From: Zelonia costaricensis
Taxonomy: Eukaryota; Euglenozoa; Kinetoplastea; Trypanosomatida; Trypanosomatidae
Assembly (NCBI GenBank): GCA_030849075.1
Contig: JASAOO010003548.1
Span: 59,314-123,313 of the forward strand
Reading direction: 5' to 3'
DNA length: 64,000 nt
In this document: piece by piece, positions 19,424 through 30,555 of the stretch
How positions within the stretch are numbered: position 1 is the first letter of the stretch
Layout: each line of letters begins with the position of its first letter
Translations under genes and position numbers: made by a program
Notes under the pieces: model-generated
What the model was told of the DNA's origin: nothing
Databases searched by the model: none
What the model saw: only the letters and a program-made list of their open reading frames with translations

Positions 19424-20555
19424 GGTTCCGGAAGGTGAGGGCAGCGGTGATGGACGTGTGAAGGACCGCTGCCGTGGCGGCGCTGGGCGGGGGGGGGGTG
19501 GAAGCAGCGGCCGCACGAGTTCTTGTACGCGTCCTGCGCGGCGTCCCCCTCCCCGTAGTTGCACTTCGCCCCCTATTCCCCTCCCGCCGTTTCACCACCC
19601 GCTTCTGTGGATGCTTGGTGGAATTTGTGTGGGTGCTTGAAAATGGATGTGAAAGAGGCGCATGTTTGGAGGCGCGCTTTTTTTTCTCCCTGGCCTGCTG
19701 CTGCTGCTGCTGCCGGTGTGATCCGGCATCCGCGCCCTTCCCTGTGAATGCCACTGCGGCGTCAACCCTTTTTTTTTTTTTTTTGGGGTGTGTCGGAGGT
19801 GCACCAACGACGGATAAGCCCGAAGCTGCTTTCTTTTTATTTTCTCTCCCGTTGCTAGTGTTCTTCATACCGTGGGGGCGTTGTTGGTTGAGTTGCGTTG
19901 CGGTTCTTGGATACAAGGGGCTGACTTGTGTCCTCCTGCATGGCCTGTAGTGGTGCGCGTTCAGATCATCCCGTTCATTCATGAAGAAAGCGCGACAGCA
20001 GAGTAGTGGGCGGCCGCTGAAGTGACCCTTTTTTTTTTACGTGATTGGCTGGGCCGTGGCGACGCTGTCGCCGTCTTTATCCAAGCGCCGGTTATACCCA
20101 CGCAGGTACAGCGACGCGCACGCACCAAGGCACACGTCTCACGTGGCGGGATAGGGAAAGAAGGACAAAAAAAAAGAGAGACCAAATTGGGCGAGCTTGC
20201 TTCGTCGGAGTTGAGCTCAGCTCACCGCCCAGCGACTCTTCTGCCGAGGAACCAGCTCGCCCCGCACGCCGCTCCATGCAGACTTCGTCATTTTTCATTT
20301 GCCATTTCTTCCGCTTGGCTCATCACCCCCCCTTCCGCCCTTTCGCCTGCATCAGAGCGGACCAAAGCCACGGGACGAGAGGGAAGAGGCGTCGACTCGA
20401 CTCACGCGCTTGCGACACCTGATCCACTACACGCCCGCTACAGAGAGCCACAAAACAGAACAGCCGCTCACGAGGGGGTGCTGGGTACGCCACACAACAC
20501 ACGCACCGGAACGAGACTCAGCTCTCCGCTTTCGAACGGTGGCACGTCGGCAGCT
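19424..20555 (+). other. Spacer after the Rab gene
   Basis: No gene. It has a run of about 16 T near 19770-19785, a CTG repeat at 19697-19715, and a C/T tract (20287-20350) ending in a probable acceptor AG at 20354-20355. Confidence 0.5.
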
Positions 20556-21317
20556 ATGTCCGGCATGGACGAGCGCGCGAAGCAGTTCAAGACGGCGGCG
20601 GAGGCGCAGCCTACCGGCCCTGCACTGCGTAAGGAGGTCAACAGCCTGCGGCGCTTTCTCTTCCGCAACCAGGAGTACCGTTTTACCAAGGCAGCCCAGC
20701 AGGCGCTCTACATGGCCATCATCGCTCACCACGGCAACGCAGCTGCGCACCACGCTTCCTGCTACGCCGCAGCCGTGGCATCGGCGCCGGCACCGCGTGC
20801 GACCGCAACGGCGGGCACGGGCGTGGGCTCCAGCGGCTCACCCGCAGCCGGTGCGACAGTGGCCACCACCGCAAGGGTCGACCCGGATCGGGAGGAGGGC
20901 GACAGCGACGCGGCGGATGCGGCGGACGCCCCGGTGCTGCGTCTCCTCGATGACGCGCTCAAGATGCCCTTCACCGTTTTCACGTCTGCGCAGAAGGACA
21001 AGCTGCTAGCGCTGTACTGGGGTGTGCTCGGCACGAATGGCGGCGGTGCTCCTGCAGGTGGGGGCGGTGGTGGTGCGGCTGCGGCCGCGACGCAGACGTT
21101 GTCGCTTGTGGATTTGTCCGAGGTGGGCACGAAGAAGGTGCAGCTTGCGCTCATCACAGACGACGGCGAGGAGTACCCGCAGGAGGTGCTCGTGACCGAC
21201 GCCGACACGATCAAACGGCTGAGGGCGGAGTTCGATAAGGGCAGCACCGTCTCGGTCACAGTGCAGGAGACCGACACAGGCGCCACCTTTGTGTCCTTCA
21301 GTGTTGAGGACGAGTGA
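20556..21317 (+). CDS. Unknown protein with helical N-terminus and beta-rich C-terminus
   Basis: A 253-residue protein with start at 20556 (Met4 is an alternative). Residues 5-70 look helical and basic (LRKEVNSLRRFLFRNQEYRF). Residues 71-125 are an Ala/Thr/Gly linker turning acidic. Residues 126-160 are helical again. A Gly/Ala linker (161-179) leads to a compact C-terminal domain (180-253), predicted beta-rich with one helix (TIKRLRAEFDKGSTVSVTV). The last domain faintly recalls the C-terminal OB fold of eIF5A, whose pattern is strand, DDG turn, helix, then EILVTV, but the hypusine loop domain is absent. I do not recognise the family. The protein is soluble, with no signal peptide. Confidence 0.7.
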   Translation: MSGMDERAKQFKTAAEAQPTGPALRKEVNSLRRFLFRNQEYRFTKAAQQALYMAIIAHHGNAAAHHASCYAAAVASAPAPRATATAGTGVGSSGSPAAGATVATTARVDPDREEGDSDAADAADAPVLRLLDDALKMPFTVFTSAQKDKLLALYWGVLGTNGGGAPAGGGGGGAAAAATQTLSLVDLSEVGTKKVQLALITDDGEEYPQEVLVTDADTIKRLRAEFDKGSTVSVTVQETDTGATFVSFSVEDE

Positions 21318-22622
21318 GACGCGCGCGTGAGGGTGTGTGGGTGCTTGACAGGGCTGTGCCTGCTTGCGCACGTGGCGACCGATGCTCTCGTTCATCGCCT
21401 TTTCGAACGCCGTCCTCCGGATAATTGTGTGGATCGAGACACTGCAAGAGAATACTGAAAAAACAAACAAACAAAAAAAGTGGTGCGACCTTTTCCTTGC
21501 CGTGCTCCGCGAAGGATGATAGCAGAATACCGGCGTTCCATGACAAATCACCTTCACGGCCAGAGGCGTGGGGACGCTCATCGCGAGAGCCGCAGAGCTC
21601 GTTTGCAGAGCGCAAAGCCACACGTCCTGCTGGTGTGCGCAGGCTCAACGCTGATGCAGCCTTTTTGGAAATACCTCCTCGCAACTCTTTGTGGACTTCT
21701 ACGGAGTGCTGTCTCTCTTTCCGCTGGTTTTCCCTCTCCGCCGCGACGCGGACTCCTGCACACCGCCGACTTAGCTTTTCTTTTTGTGTTGGCTGTGTAG
21801 ATCGGAAGAAGGCAGAAGGCATTGCGTCGCGCACACACACACGCTGGAGCTCCCTTGCACACACGCGCGCAGACATCGTATACTAAGCGTTCGTGTGCGT
21901 ATTCTGTCTTTCCTCAGTGCACGCACGCCTTGAAGCACCGTCACGCGTGCTCTCTGTCCAAGTGCAAGCTGAGGAGACGCACCTCTTTTTGCGTACTCAC
22001 TATACGGAACCACTCCCCTTAGTCCCCACTTTCACGTGACTGCAACGCTGGCGTACCTCCACACGCGCACGTACGCTGCTCCAAAAAAAAAAAAAAAAAC
22101 GCGAACTAGGAGGTCAACGGGCGCACTCACAAACACAAACCCAAACCACGCAGGCAAGCACACGCGTGGTACGTGCGGCAAGACTTTCGCGTACGAGTTT
22201 TTTCACCCACCGCTGGTAGACCTCGGTGGCGAGCTCGCTATTCCGCTTCACATTGCCTTGGTGCGCGCTGTGCTGTCGCCACCTCTCTCGCTGCCCACCC
22301 ACCCACGCGCGCCGTTCACGGGTGCCAGGTGTGACTGCCTCGCGCGTACTCACCTTTATCGACTGCAGGGAACTCTTTTCTCTGTCGCGCGCTTTGCCCT
22401 GCTTCGACCCTTTGCTTTTTCGTGGCTCGTGTTGCACACCACGCGTCTCTGCTCGGTGGTGTTCTGAACTCTCCTTTTTGTTTCTTTTTTTGTGCGTCTG
22501 CGTTTGTGTGTGTGTGCCAAGTACCGGGCCTCCTCTTTTTCTTTTTCTTGTGCACAGTTTGGGGTGCGGCGAGGGCACGCGGTCGTTGCGCACCTGCGAC
22601 ACATCAGGGAGGCGACGGCATC
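21318..22622 (+). other. Spacer before the ABCD transporter gene
   Basis: No gene. An A run lies at 22083-22099. The C/T tract at 22528-22549 ends in TGTGCACAG, giving the acceptor at 22556-22557. Confidence 0.55.
22556..22557 (+). promoter_or_regulatory. Predicted spliced-leader acceptor AG of the ABCD transporter gene
   Basis: A textbook arrangement: about 20 bases of C/T (mostly T), then TGCACAG, 66 bases before the ATG at 22623. It excludes the in-frame upstream extension back to 22422. Confidence 0.55.
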
Positions 22623-24545
22623 ATGGCGGTCGCGTCGAAGCTGGTGTCGAATCGCTTCCTCGGCCTCTATGCCGCGCAGCTGCTGTGCGCCGCGGCGGTG
22701 GTGCGGCTGCTCAGCGATGTGGTGAACCGTCGGCGCGCGGGCACCGCGGCGCCCAAGCACCGCTCACGCCGTTCCTCCCCCACCCGCGGCGGGAGCGGCA
22801 GCGAGGACGACACGATTAAGATGGACCAGCTCTTCTGGAAGCGCCTCGGTTCCCTGCTGCGACTGTGCATCCCCCGCCTCGTCTCACTGGAGTTTGGCGG
22901 GGTGCTGCTGATGCTGGCCCTCTTCTACCTGCGCACTCACCTCACCCTGCTGTTCGCACGGGTTGTGGGCCGGAACGGCCGCTACCTGGTCGAGCACAAC
23001 ACCAAGGCGTTTCTTTTCAGCGTCGCGGACATCGGCCTGCTCGCCATCCCGGGCACCGTCCTTCAGATCGGCACGCAGTATGTGAAGATCATGACCCAGC
23101 AGCGGCTGCGCGACAACTTGCAGGCGGCACTGCACAAGGAATACCTCACGGGCAACACCATCTACATGATCGCGACGCAGAACGCCGTCATCGACAACCC
23201 GGACCACCGCCTCACGCAGGAAACCCACCAGTTTTGCAAAGGCGTCGCCGGGCTGTTCCGCGCGCTGTTCAAGCCAATTCTGGACGTCGTCACACTGTCT
23301 ATCGAGCTGTCGAAGCGGGGCGGCTTTGCACCACCTGGGTTTCTCATCTCCTACTACCTCCTAGTCGCCACCTGCATGTCGGTGCTGCTGCCCAATTTCG
23401 GGCAGCTGGTGGCCACCAGTCAGCAAAAGGAGGGGAACCTGCGCACGAAGCACCACCAGCTCATCTCGCACGCAGAGGAGATTGCGTTCTACAACGGCGA
23501 GGAGCTGGAGCGGGAGCAGACGGGGCGGCTGCTGCGCTCACTCATCCGGCACGAGTACAAGATCAAGCGCACCAAGTGGCTCAGCGGCTTCAGCGACAGC
23601 CTCTTCATCAAGTACGGCGCCAACCTCGTCGGCTACCTCGTGTGCAGCCTCGTTGTCTTTGATCAGCGCAACCTGATGAGCAAGGGTGAGCTGACGCAGC
23701 TGTACCTGCAGAACGTGCAGCTCTACGTCCCCTTCTCGTCGGCCATTGGCCGGATGCTGCTCATGCACAAGCAGGTCGGGGCCCTGTGCGGCAGCGTGCA
23801 CCGCATCGGCGAGCTGCGCGAGAAGCTGGAGCGCATCAATGCGATGAGCGAGCGCAGTGACGTGCTCAACGTGCTGTACACTGACGGCGAGGTGCGCTGG
23901 TCGGAGGTGGACATCGTCAGCCCCAGCGGCTTGAGCCTGCTGCGCGACTTCACGCTGGGCGTGACACCTGGTCGCCACACCCTCATTATGGGCAGCAACG
24001 GCTCTGGCAAGACGGCGCTGATGCGGGTACTGAGCGGGTTGTGGCCGCCAGCCAAGGGCACCGTGACGCTGCCCATCTCGGCTGATGCGCTCATGTTTCT
24101 GCCACAGCGCACGTACCTTCCGCCCGGCTCCCTGCGCGCGCTGCTGACGTATCCAAGCGTCCCCCAGGCCGCACATGACGGCGTGCCGGAGCAGGCCTTC
24201 GTCGCGGACGACGCGATTACGTCGGCGGTTGTGGCGTTTGGGCTGAAGACGATGATGGACCGCGAGGGCGGCCTCGACGCCGCGGAGAACTGGGAGGAGG
24301 TGCTGTCCGGCGGCGAGCGGCAGCGCGTGGCGCTTGTGCGCGTGCTCCTGCACCGCCCGCAGTTTGCGTTCCTCGATGAGTGCACGAGCGCCATCTCACA
24401 AGACGATGAGCCGTTCTTCTACAGCTTGCTGCAGAAGGCGGGGGTGACGCTCATCACGGTGTCGCACCGTGAGACGCTGAGTAAGCTGCACCCCGTTGTC
24501 GTCTTCCTCGACGGCGAGGGCGGCTACCGCGTGACCGGGCAGTGA
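22623..24545 (+). CDS. ABCD-subfamily (peroxisomal/glycosomal) ABC half-transporter
   Basis: A 640-residue half-transporter of usual ABCD size, with membrane domain first and nucleotide-binding domain second. The membrane part (about 85-390) shows ABCD hallmarks: the NPDHRLTQE segment (192-200) and the EAA-like motif EEIAFYNGEE (285-294). The ATPase part has Walker A GSNGSGKT (457-464), signature LSGGERQR (561-568), Walker B FAFLDE (581-586) and switch His615. A basic, Ser-rich N-terminal segment (36-56) lies after a first hydrophobic stretch (12-32). ABCD proteins import fatty acids or acyl-CoAs into peroxisomes. In trypanosomes the GAT proteins occupy the glycosome membrane, so this is a GAT-type candidate, but I cannot say which paralogue. 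It should work as a dimer. Confidence 0.92.
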   Translation: MAVASKLVSNRFLGLYAAQLLCAAAVVRLLSDVVNRRRAGTAAPKHRSRRSSPTRGGSGSEDDTIKMDQLFWKRLGSLLRLCIPRLVSLEFGGVLLMLALFYLRTHLTLLFARVVGRNGRYLVEHNTKAFLFSVADIGLLAIPGTVLQIGTQYVKIMTQQRLRDNLQAALHKEYLTGNTIYMIATQNAVIDNPDHRLTQETHQFCKGVAGLFRALFKPILDVVTLSIELSKRGGFAPPGFLISYYLLVATCMSVLLPNFGQLVATSQQKEGNLRTKHHQLISHAEEIAFYNGEELEREQTGRLLRSLIRHEYKIKRTKWLSGFSDSLFIKYGANLVGYLVCSLVVFDQRNLMSKGELTQLYLQNVQLYVPFSSAIGRMLLMHKQVGALCGSVHRIGELREKLERINAMSERSDVLNVLYTDGEVRWSEVDIVSPSGLSLLRDFTLGVTPGRHTLIMGSNGSGKTALMRVLSGLWPPAKGTVTLPISADALMFLPQRTYLPPGSLRALLTYPSVPQAAHDGVPEQAFVADDAITSAVVAFGLKTMMDREGGLDAAENWEEVLSGGERQRVALVRVLLHRPQFAFLDECTSAISQDDEPFFYSLLQKAGVTLITVSHRETLSKLHPVVVFLDGEGGYRVTGQ

Positions 24546-26396
24546 GGCGGGCGCCGCGCCGCTCCTGCTTCTCTGTGGTGCCGCTCGACTGCTCCTCTTC
24601 CCTCCTTTCATGTCCCTTTTCTTTCCCCCTTCCCCTTCCCATGTCCCTCTACGGCCACGCCACGCATCACTGAAAGCGGTGCGTTCACCCCCCTTCTTCT
24701 TCCGTAGTTCCTCTACGGCTTCGACGTCCTCGCACCCGTGCGCCACGTGTTGCTGTATCGTATGCACACGTTCAATCGAACAATGGCACCAGAACGACAA
24801 GGAAAAAAAAAGGGCTCACAATGAGTGTGTGTGTGTGTGTAACAAGATGAGTGTTTGGCATGCAACTGCGTGTGTGTGTGTGTTGTAAAAGAAGAAGAGA
24901 ACAAGTAGCTTGGCTGCTGCGTCTTTGCGTGTGTTTACACTTTTATATGTTCGTGTTTGCGTGTGTTCGGGTGTGTGTGTGTGCTCTGTGGTCCGGCACT
25001 GCGCTCCACTTCCCCTCGCCCTCTTCTGCCAGACCGCCTTTCCCCTCCTGTTCCTCCTCCTCTTGTTGTTGTTGTCGTGGTCGTCTTGCTCGTGCCGCCG
25101 CAGGCCTCTGACCGCCTCTTCGCTCTCTCTGCGAATTTCCGCATCGCCTCCGAGGCTCTCCCCCCCTCTCCCCGCCCTTGTCTCTCCTCCGAGGTCTTGT
25201 GCCGCCGAGGACGCGGCGTTGCCGGGCGACGGCCCTGCGCAGGCGATGAATCTGGGGAGTGTGTTGCTGCCCGCCTTGGTGGCGTGGAAGGCCGAGCCAA
25301 TGGAGGGGAGGGGGGGGAAAGGGGGCGAGGAAAGGGGAAGGGTCTCTGCGTCTGCCTCCCTCCTGCTTCCCCTCTAGACCCCCCTCTAGACCCCCCTGGC
25401 TCCCCCCTTCTTAGCACCCCGCCCACGCCGTACACGAAAAACAAAAAAAAAAAACGAAGGCAACGAACACCACCAAAACGGAGGCGCGAAGAAGACCGCA
25501 GGCGCTACCCCGCTCCAGTGTCGCACTTGTGCAGGCCACGACGGGCGCGCGGAGGTGAAGCCGCGTCAACGAAGGCTCCCTGGCGAGGCCGCAGTGCCGG
25601 TGGCAAGGGGAGACTGCACGAGCCGCAGCTCGGGCGGCACCCACCTTTCTGCCCGCGCGAGCGCGATAGCAACGAAGACGCGTTTATGTAGGTGCTGCGG
25701 TCCAGTGTTTCCGTCGCATTGACGGCGGCGCAGCTCGTGCGCGTGTGTGTGCAGCCGTGAAGACGCACGGTACCCTCATCTCCCACCACTCCTTTCCTTC
25801 TCTCACTGTCCTGCCTCTCTGCGCCGCTCCCCATTGCTGTCTCTCGTCGCCCTTCTGCAGTGCCCGATTCTGTCTGAGAACGCACACACTTTGTAAAGAG
25901 AATAGGAAAAGTAAACGCGACCAAGAAGGCGACACACACGCACACAATACAAGATTCACTCTGAACCTCGCTTCTCCCTCTCCCCTCAGCGTTCTCGGTT
26001 CGGCTCGCACCCTTCACTCCCGCTGCAACACGCCGCCGCCTTCTTTTTGCATTCTTCCGCTCCGCTCCGACTACTCCCCCCCCTCTCTCGCTCTCCCCCC
26101 ATTCGAGTAAAGGCCGCCCCGTGCGCCACACTCTACCACTCCTCTACGTCAAGCGCGCATCGCGGTGTTGTTCACGACCGCCTCCCTGCTGCCCCCTCCC
26201 CCCTTCCCCTCCCCCAGCGTCTTTTTTCCTTCACTCCCGATTAAGGCACCGTAACTGCATCGCTCTCCTTCCGCTGGCGCCATTCCCCGTGATCAACACC
26301 CCTCCCTCTCTCACCTCTTCCACCCCGACCCACCAGGGCTCCCTTCTCTCTTCCCTTTTTTTCTTTGTTACCGGAATAAAAACGGGAATTGCAGCC
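24546..26396 (+). other. 1.85-kb spacer before NOG1
   Basis: No convincing gene; the 244-codon frame at 24957-25691 changes composition with the underlying low-complexity DNA. It contains GT repeats (24825-24840, 24868-24882), a purine run followed by a pyrimidine run (25304-25407) and an A run near 25445. The T-rich tract at 26341-26370 and the AG at 26393-26394 are the probable NOG1 acceptor. Confidence 0.5.
25304..25407 (+). repeat. Purine tract followed by pyrimidine tract
   Basis: From 25304 to 25342 the plus strand is almost only G and A, with G runs of 4-8. From 25345 to 25407 it is almost only C and T, including two copies of the 12-base unit CCTCTAGACCCC (25371-25394). The halves could pair or form G-quadruplex/triplex structures. 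Confidence 0.5.
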
Positions 26397-28364
26397 ATGA
26401 CGTCGGTGTACAACTTCAAGACCATCACGGTCGTCCCGTCCTACAAGGACTTCATGGACATCGTCCTGTCCAAGACGCAGCGCAAGACACCGACGGTGGT
26501 GCACAAGGGCTACCACATCTCCCGCATCCGCCAGTTTTACATGCGCAAGGTGAAGTACACGCAGAAGACGATCAACGAGAAGCTCACCTACATCCTGCAG
26601 GAGTTCCCGCGCATGGACGACATCCACCCCTTCTACGGCGACCTCATGCACGTCCTCTATGACCGCGACCACTACAAGGTCGCGCTGGGCCAGGTCGGGG
26701 CGGTGCGGCACATGGTCGACAACATCGGCCGCGACTACGTCCGGCTTCTCAAGTACGGCGACTCCCTCTACCGCTGCAAGCAGCTGAAGCGCGCCGCACT
26801 CGGTCGCATGGCGACTGCGTGCAAGAAGCTCAACAGTGCCCTCGCCTATCTGGAGAAGGTGCGGCAGCACATGTCGCGTCTGCCCTCCATCGACCCCAAC
26901 GCGCGGACGCTGCTCGTGACGGGCTTCCCGAACGTTGGCAAGTCGAGCTTCATGAACAAGGTCACGCGCGCCGACGTCGAGGTGCAGCCGTACGCCTTCA
27001 CGACCAAGTCGCTCTTTGTCGGCCACACGGACTACAAGTACACGACGTGGCAGGTGATCGACACCCCCGGCATCCTAGACCACTCCCTCGAGGAGCGCAA
27101 CGTGATTGAGATGCAGGCCATCACGGCGCTGGCCCACCTGCGCGCCTGCATCCTCTTCTTCATGGACCTCAGCGGGCAGTGCGGCTACTCCATCGAGCAG
27201 CAGGTGTCGCTCTTCAAGTCGGTCGGCCCGCTCTTCACCGGCAAGCCGGTCGTGGTGGTCTTCAACAAGTGCGACGTCTGCACCATCGACGACGTGTCGA
27301 CGGCGGAGCAGGAGTTGATCATGGACGCGATCCAGGAGGCCGACGCGAAGTGGATCACGACTAGCACGCTGACCGACATCGGCGTCGGCGACCTCAAGAC
27401 GGTCGCCTGCGACGTGCTGCTGGCACACCGGTCGGAGCAGAAGGAGGGCTCGGGCCGCTACCAGGCCATCCAGAACCGCCTCTACTGCGCCACCCCGCAG
27501 CAGCGCGACGCGCTGGAGCGGCCATCGTTTGTGCCCGAGTCGGTGCTGCACGAGCGCGCCAGCGGCGAGCCACCACGCCAGCGCCGCAAGACGGAGCGGG
27601 ACTACGAGTGGGAGAACGGCGGCCCGGGCCAGTACCAGACGAACGAGCGCAAGACCTGGGACCTGGAGAACCCGGAGTGGGTCGACGACATCATCCCTGA
27701 CATCATGGACGGCCACAACATCTACGACAACATCGACCCCGACATCCACCAGCGGCTGCTCGAGCTGGAGGCGGAGGAGGAGGCCCGGCTCGAGGACCTC
27801 GAGCTGGAGGCGTCGCGCAAGCCGCAGCTGCACGAGCTGGAGGACGAGACGCTGGAGGCGGTGAAGTTCATCAAGGACAAGGTAAAGGTGATCAAGATGC
27901 AGCGGGCCATGAAGAACCCGGCGATCCGCCGCACGCACAGCCAGGCCGCGGCCATCGACAAGTTCAACAAGCGGACGGGCAGCCAGGACGCGCGTGCGAA
28001 GTCCATCGCGGACGGCAGCGGCGAGGTGGCCGCCTCGGCCTCCCGGAAGCGCGGCCGCTCGATGTCCGTCGCGCAGGAGGCGCTCATCCGCGACCGCTCG
28101 GGCTCTGCTCACGTTAGCACAAAGACAACGCGCAGCATCAGTGCCGCCTCGGCGGGCCGCGAGCGCAGCATGAGTGTGAACCGCGGCGAGGGCTACCGCG
28201 ACGTGAACGAGAAGCTGCGTGCCGTGAAGCTGAGCAAGGTGAAGGTGCGTCCGCTGGCGCGCCAGGCCCGCAAGGGCGAGGGAGATCACCACATCCCGAA
28301 CCTGCGCCCGATGCACCTCTTCACGGGCAAGGTCAAGAGCAACGGTGCCCGCGACCGCCGCTAA
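26397..28364 (+). CDS. NOG1: NOG1 nucleolar GTPase (60S ribosome assembly)
   Basis: A 655-residue GTPase of normal NOG1 length. The conserved N-terminal domain ([20 protein letters not shown], 5-24) is followed by an Obg-type G domain: GFPNVGKSS (176-184), DTPG (222-225) and NKCD (290-293). The C-terminal third is charged and basic, as in NOG1, and includes Ser/Arg-rich repeats with RSMSV and RSISA (about 560-600). NOG1 binds pre-60S particles in the nucleolus and is needed for their maturation; it has been studied in trypanosomes. The start at 26397 gives the conserved N-terminus and follows a T-rich tract and AG. GRWD1 and L37e, also 60S factors, lie further along the same unit. Confidence 0.96.
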   Translation: MTSVYNFKTITVVPSYKDFMDIVLSKTQRKTPTVVHKGYHISRIRQFYMRKVKYTQKTINEKLTYILQEFPRMDDIHPFYGDLMHVLYDRDHYKVALGQVGAVRHMVDNIGRDYVRLLKYGDSLYRCKQLKRAALGRMATACKKLNSALAYLEKVRQHMSRLPSIDPNARTLLVTGFPNVGKSSFMNKVTRADVEVQPYAFTTKSLFVGHTDYKYTTWQVIDTPGILDHSLEERNVIEMQAITALAHLRACILFFMDLSGQCGYSIEQQVSLFKSVGPLFTGKPVVVVFNKCDVCTIDDVSTAEQELIMDAIQEADAKWITTSTLTDIGVGDLKTVACDVLLAHRSEQKEGSGRYQAIQNRLYCATPQQRDALERPSFVPESVLHERASGEPPRQRRKTERDYEWENGGPGQYQTNERKTWDLENPEWVDDIIPDIMDGHNIYDNIDPDIHQRLLELEAEEEARLEDLELEASRKPQLHELEDETLEAVKFIKDKVKVIKMQRAMKNPAIRRTHSQAAAIDKFNKRTGSQDARAKSIADGSGEVAASASRKRGRSMSVAQEALIRDRSGSAHVSTKTTRSISAASAGRERSMSVNRGEGYRDVNEKLRAVKLSKVKVRPLARQARKGEGDHHIPNLRPMHLFTGKVKSNGARDRR

Positions 28365-28982
28365 GGCACCAGCATGTGGTTTGTGCGTCTGTGCGACTGT
28401 GCGGTGGTTCGTTTGTGAGTGCACGTTTCTGACCCGCTCACTCCCGCCCCCGCGAAGGTGCTCGTCCTTTTTCCCAACTCTGGTGCTCGCTGACGTCTCT
28501 GACTCTCTCTCCCTCTCGAATAAAACAACCGAAGCAATCAGATGCAGGCTCGCTCCGCTGACTGGCTTCCCTTTTTCTTCTTTTCTGTTTTTGCCTCCTC
28601 TGGTGCTGTTGTTGTCGCCGCACGCGCGGGTGCGGTGTTGGGTGGCTTATCACGGGGTGATGCGGCCCCATTTGCGCAACCGCACGTCTGCCCGCGGCTC
28701 ACCGCGATCTTGCGAGGGTCACCTTGGTTGTTGTTGTTTCCGTTGTGAGCACATGTGGGTGTGTGCGTGCTGGTGGCGGTGCGGTGGCCCATGGCGCGCT
28801 TCGCGAGTGACGAGAGCAATGGGGAAAGAGGAGGGGAGGGGATGTGGGGGGGGGTGGGTGGGAAACGGCCCGGAGGCGAAAGGTGTTTGCCCTCCCTATG
28901 GAGCTGTTCGCAGTCGCGCGCTCTCTTCGTCTTCCTCTTCTTACTCCCTCCCCTCCTCCCATTGTTTGCCGGCGTGCGTGTA

Positions 28983-29002
28983 TGTGTGTGTGTGTGTGTG
29001 TG
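28983..29002 (+). repeat. (TG)n microsatellite
   Basis: Ten uninterrupted GT dinucleotides in a spacer. Confidence 0.9.
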
Positions 29003-29705
29003 TTTTGCGTGTTTCTTCCTCGTCTCTTTCCTCTCTTTTCTCCCCCTTCGCTTTTCTTTTCTGCCTAAGCACTTTAACGAAGCCGTTAAGAGACCCGTTA
29101 ACTCTCCACGAGACAAGCCATGAAACACAGCAGTAGCAGCTACGCAGCGGGAGCGCATCACGTGGTGCGCCTCCACCTGAGCCTGTGAGCGAGGAGTCGG
29201 CGTGTACGGTGCCGTGTCGAGAGCAAGGTGACAGACGTGAGGCTCTCCACCGGCTTGTCACGGTGTCGTCGCAGGTGTTGAATTGCGCTCTTGGGCAAAG
29301 CAGCGATTGTGAGGTGGGGGGGGTGCGAGGCGGCCGGCGCCACGTGCCACGTGCGCGAAGGCGCGGCGGTTTTCCCGAAGGTGCCGGAGTCCAACGAAGG
29401 AGGCGGGGACCCGCTCCTCTTACTCCAGGCTACACGACAATGTGTGTGCGCACGGCATTTAGCAGCTCCCAAATACCTCTGCCCTTCCTTCACCCCTCTC
29501 CTAGTCGAGTACACGTCGCCGCTGGCACACCACCGTGACGGACTCCACTCCCTTCTCTTTGACATCTCGCCCCTTTCACAGAACAGAGCGGGGAGGCGCC
29601 TTGTGCGCGCTGCCCTCTTCCTCCTGTCCTTTAGTTTTTGAATATCGCCGCTGCAGCCCTCCCCCCGTCTTACTTCCCCCCCCTTCATCACCCCACGTCG
29701 TCACC

Positions 29706-29707
29706 AG
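29706..29707 (+). promoter_or_regulatory. Predicted spliced-leader acceptor AG of the IQ-motif gene
   Basis: A C/T tract from 29656 ends in GTCACCAG, two bases before the ATG at 29710. It argues against the upstream in-frame extension to 29638, which has no AUG anyway. Confidence 0.45.
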
Positions 29708-29709
29708 CG

Positions 29710-30555
29710 ATGGCGGATGGGCTGGACTGCTGGGATACCTACCGGCTGCGGTGCATCACGTCCTCGGCACTTCGCGATCCCACCGACTTCGCCGAAATAC
29801 ACGGAGCTGAGTTGCAGGACCGACTAGGGGTCGTCGAGGAGTACCTGGCCGACCACGAGGAGTTCAGTCGGAGGCTCTGTGACGCTCAACGCGCTGCCCA
29901 CGCCGATGTACTCCGCCGGTTCTGCGCCGATGAGGGGGAGGAGCGGCGCTTCGTAGACGAGGACGCCACCGACTTGCCACATCGCCTCTTTGTGAGCGTC
30001 TCCTTTACCGCAGCGCAGGAGCTTCTTGCCCGCCGCGAGGCTGCGCAGCGGGCATGCCTGTGGTCCGACTTTCTCGTCTCCTTCTCGGAGCTGCTCTGGA
30101 TTCACGAGGAGCTGCGCCGTGCTGACCTAGCCTGGGCGGCGCTTGACTCACTGGCGCTCAAGGCCTGCATCGTGGGCCGGTACGGCGTGCGGGAGGGGCA
30201 GCTGGCCCGCACCACAATTCCAGGCTACACGGTGGACACGACGTGCCCGCTGACGGCCGCGGCGGCGGCGCGCGCTGCAGCGGTGCAGGCGTTGGAGAAG
30301 GAGGAGCGGGCGCAGCGCAAGGAGCTGGTGCAGGCGCAGCGGCAATTTGTCGCCCTGACACTGCTCGCCGTGGCCTCCAGCGAGAAGCGGCGCTACTTCG
30401 CGGCTGCCTCGTCCGCGCGCGACAACGCGGCCTTGCGCGCCGTCCTGAGTGTGTCGAAGGCGCGCACCGCTCGGCAGGTGCTGGACACAAGTGCGACACG
30501 CATTCAGTCTCTGTTTCGCGGGTATCGCGTGCGCGCCGTGCACGCCACGTCTTGA
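29710..30555 (+). CDS. Unknown helical protein with C-terminal IQ motif
   Basis: A 281-residue soluble protein, almost entirely helical by composition, rich in Ala, Arg, Glu and Leu. Residues 188-225 (AAAAARAAAVQALEKEERAQ) look like a long helix or coiled coil. The C-terminus carries one IQ motif, IQSLFRGYRVR (265-275), matching IQxxxRGxxxR, a binding site for calmodulin or related EF-hand proteins. IQ-motif proteins of this type in trypanosomatids are often flagellar or cytoskeletal, but nothing in the sequence fixes the location. No enzyme motif is visible. Confidence 0.75.
   Translation: MADGLDCWDTYRLRCITSSALRDPTDFAEIHGAELQDRLGVVEEYLADHEEFSRRLCDAQRAAHADVLRRFCADEGEERRFVDEDATDLPHRLFVSVSFTAAQELLARREAAQRACLWSDFLVSFSELLWIHEELRRADLAWAALDSLALKACIVGRYGVREGQLARTTIPGYTVDTTCPLTAAAAARAAAVQALEKEERAQRKELVQAQRQFVALTLLAVASSEKRRYFAAASSARDNAALRAVLSVSKARTARQVLDTSATRIQSLFRGYRVRAVHATS

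Larger units (their letters stand above)
28365..29709 (+). other. Spacer before the IQ-motif protein gene
   Basis: No gene. It holds a GT repeat (28983-29002) and G-rich patches (28840-28870). The C-rich tract 29656-29700 and the AG at 29706-29707 form the likely acceptor, only two bases before the ATG. Confidence 0.5.

Noticed and set aside
20022..20555. N-terminal extension of the gene at 20556
   Set aside because: The frame is open upstream, but it includes a T/A-run-containing leader and a pyrimidine tract with an acceptor AG at 20354-20355, so it is more likely UTR.
24957..25691. 244-codon frame before NOG1
   Set aside because: It passes through a GT repeat, a purine tract and an A run with matching changes in amino-acid composition, which is not how coding sequence behaves here.
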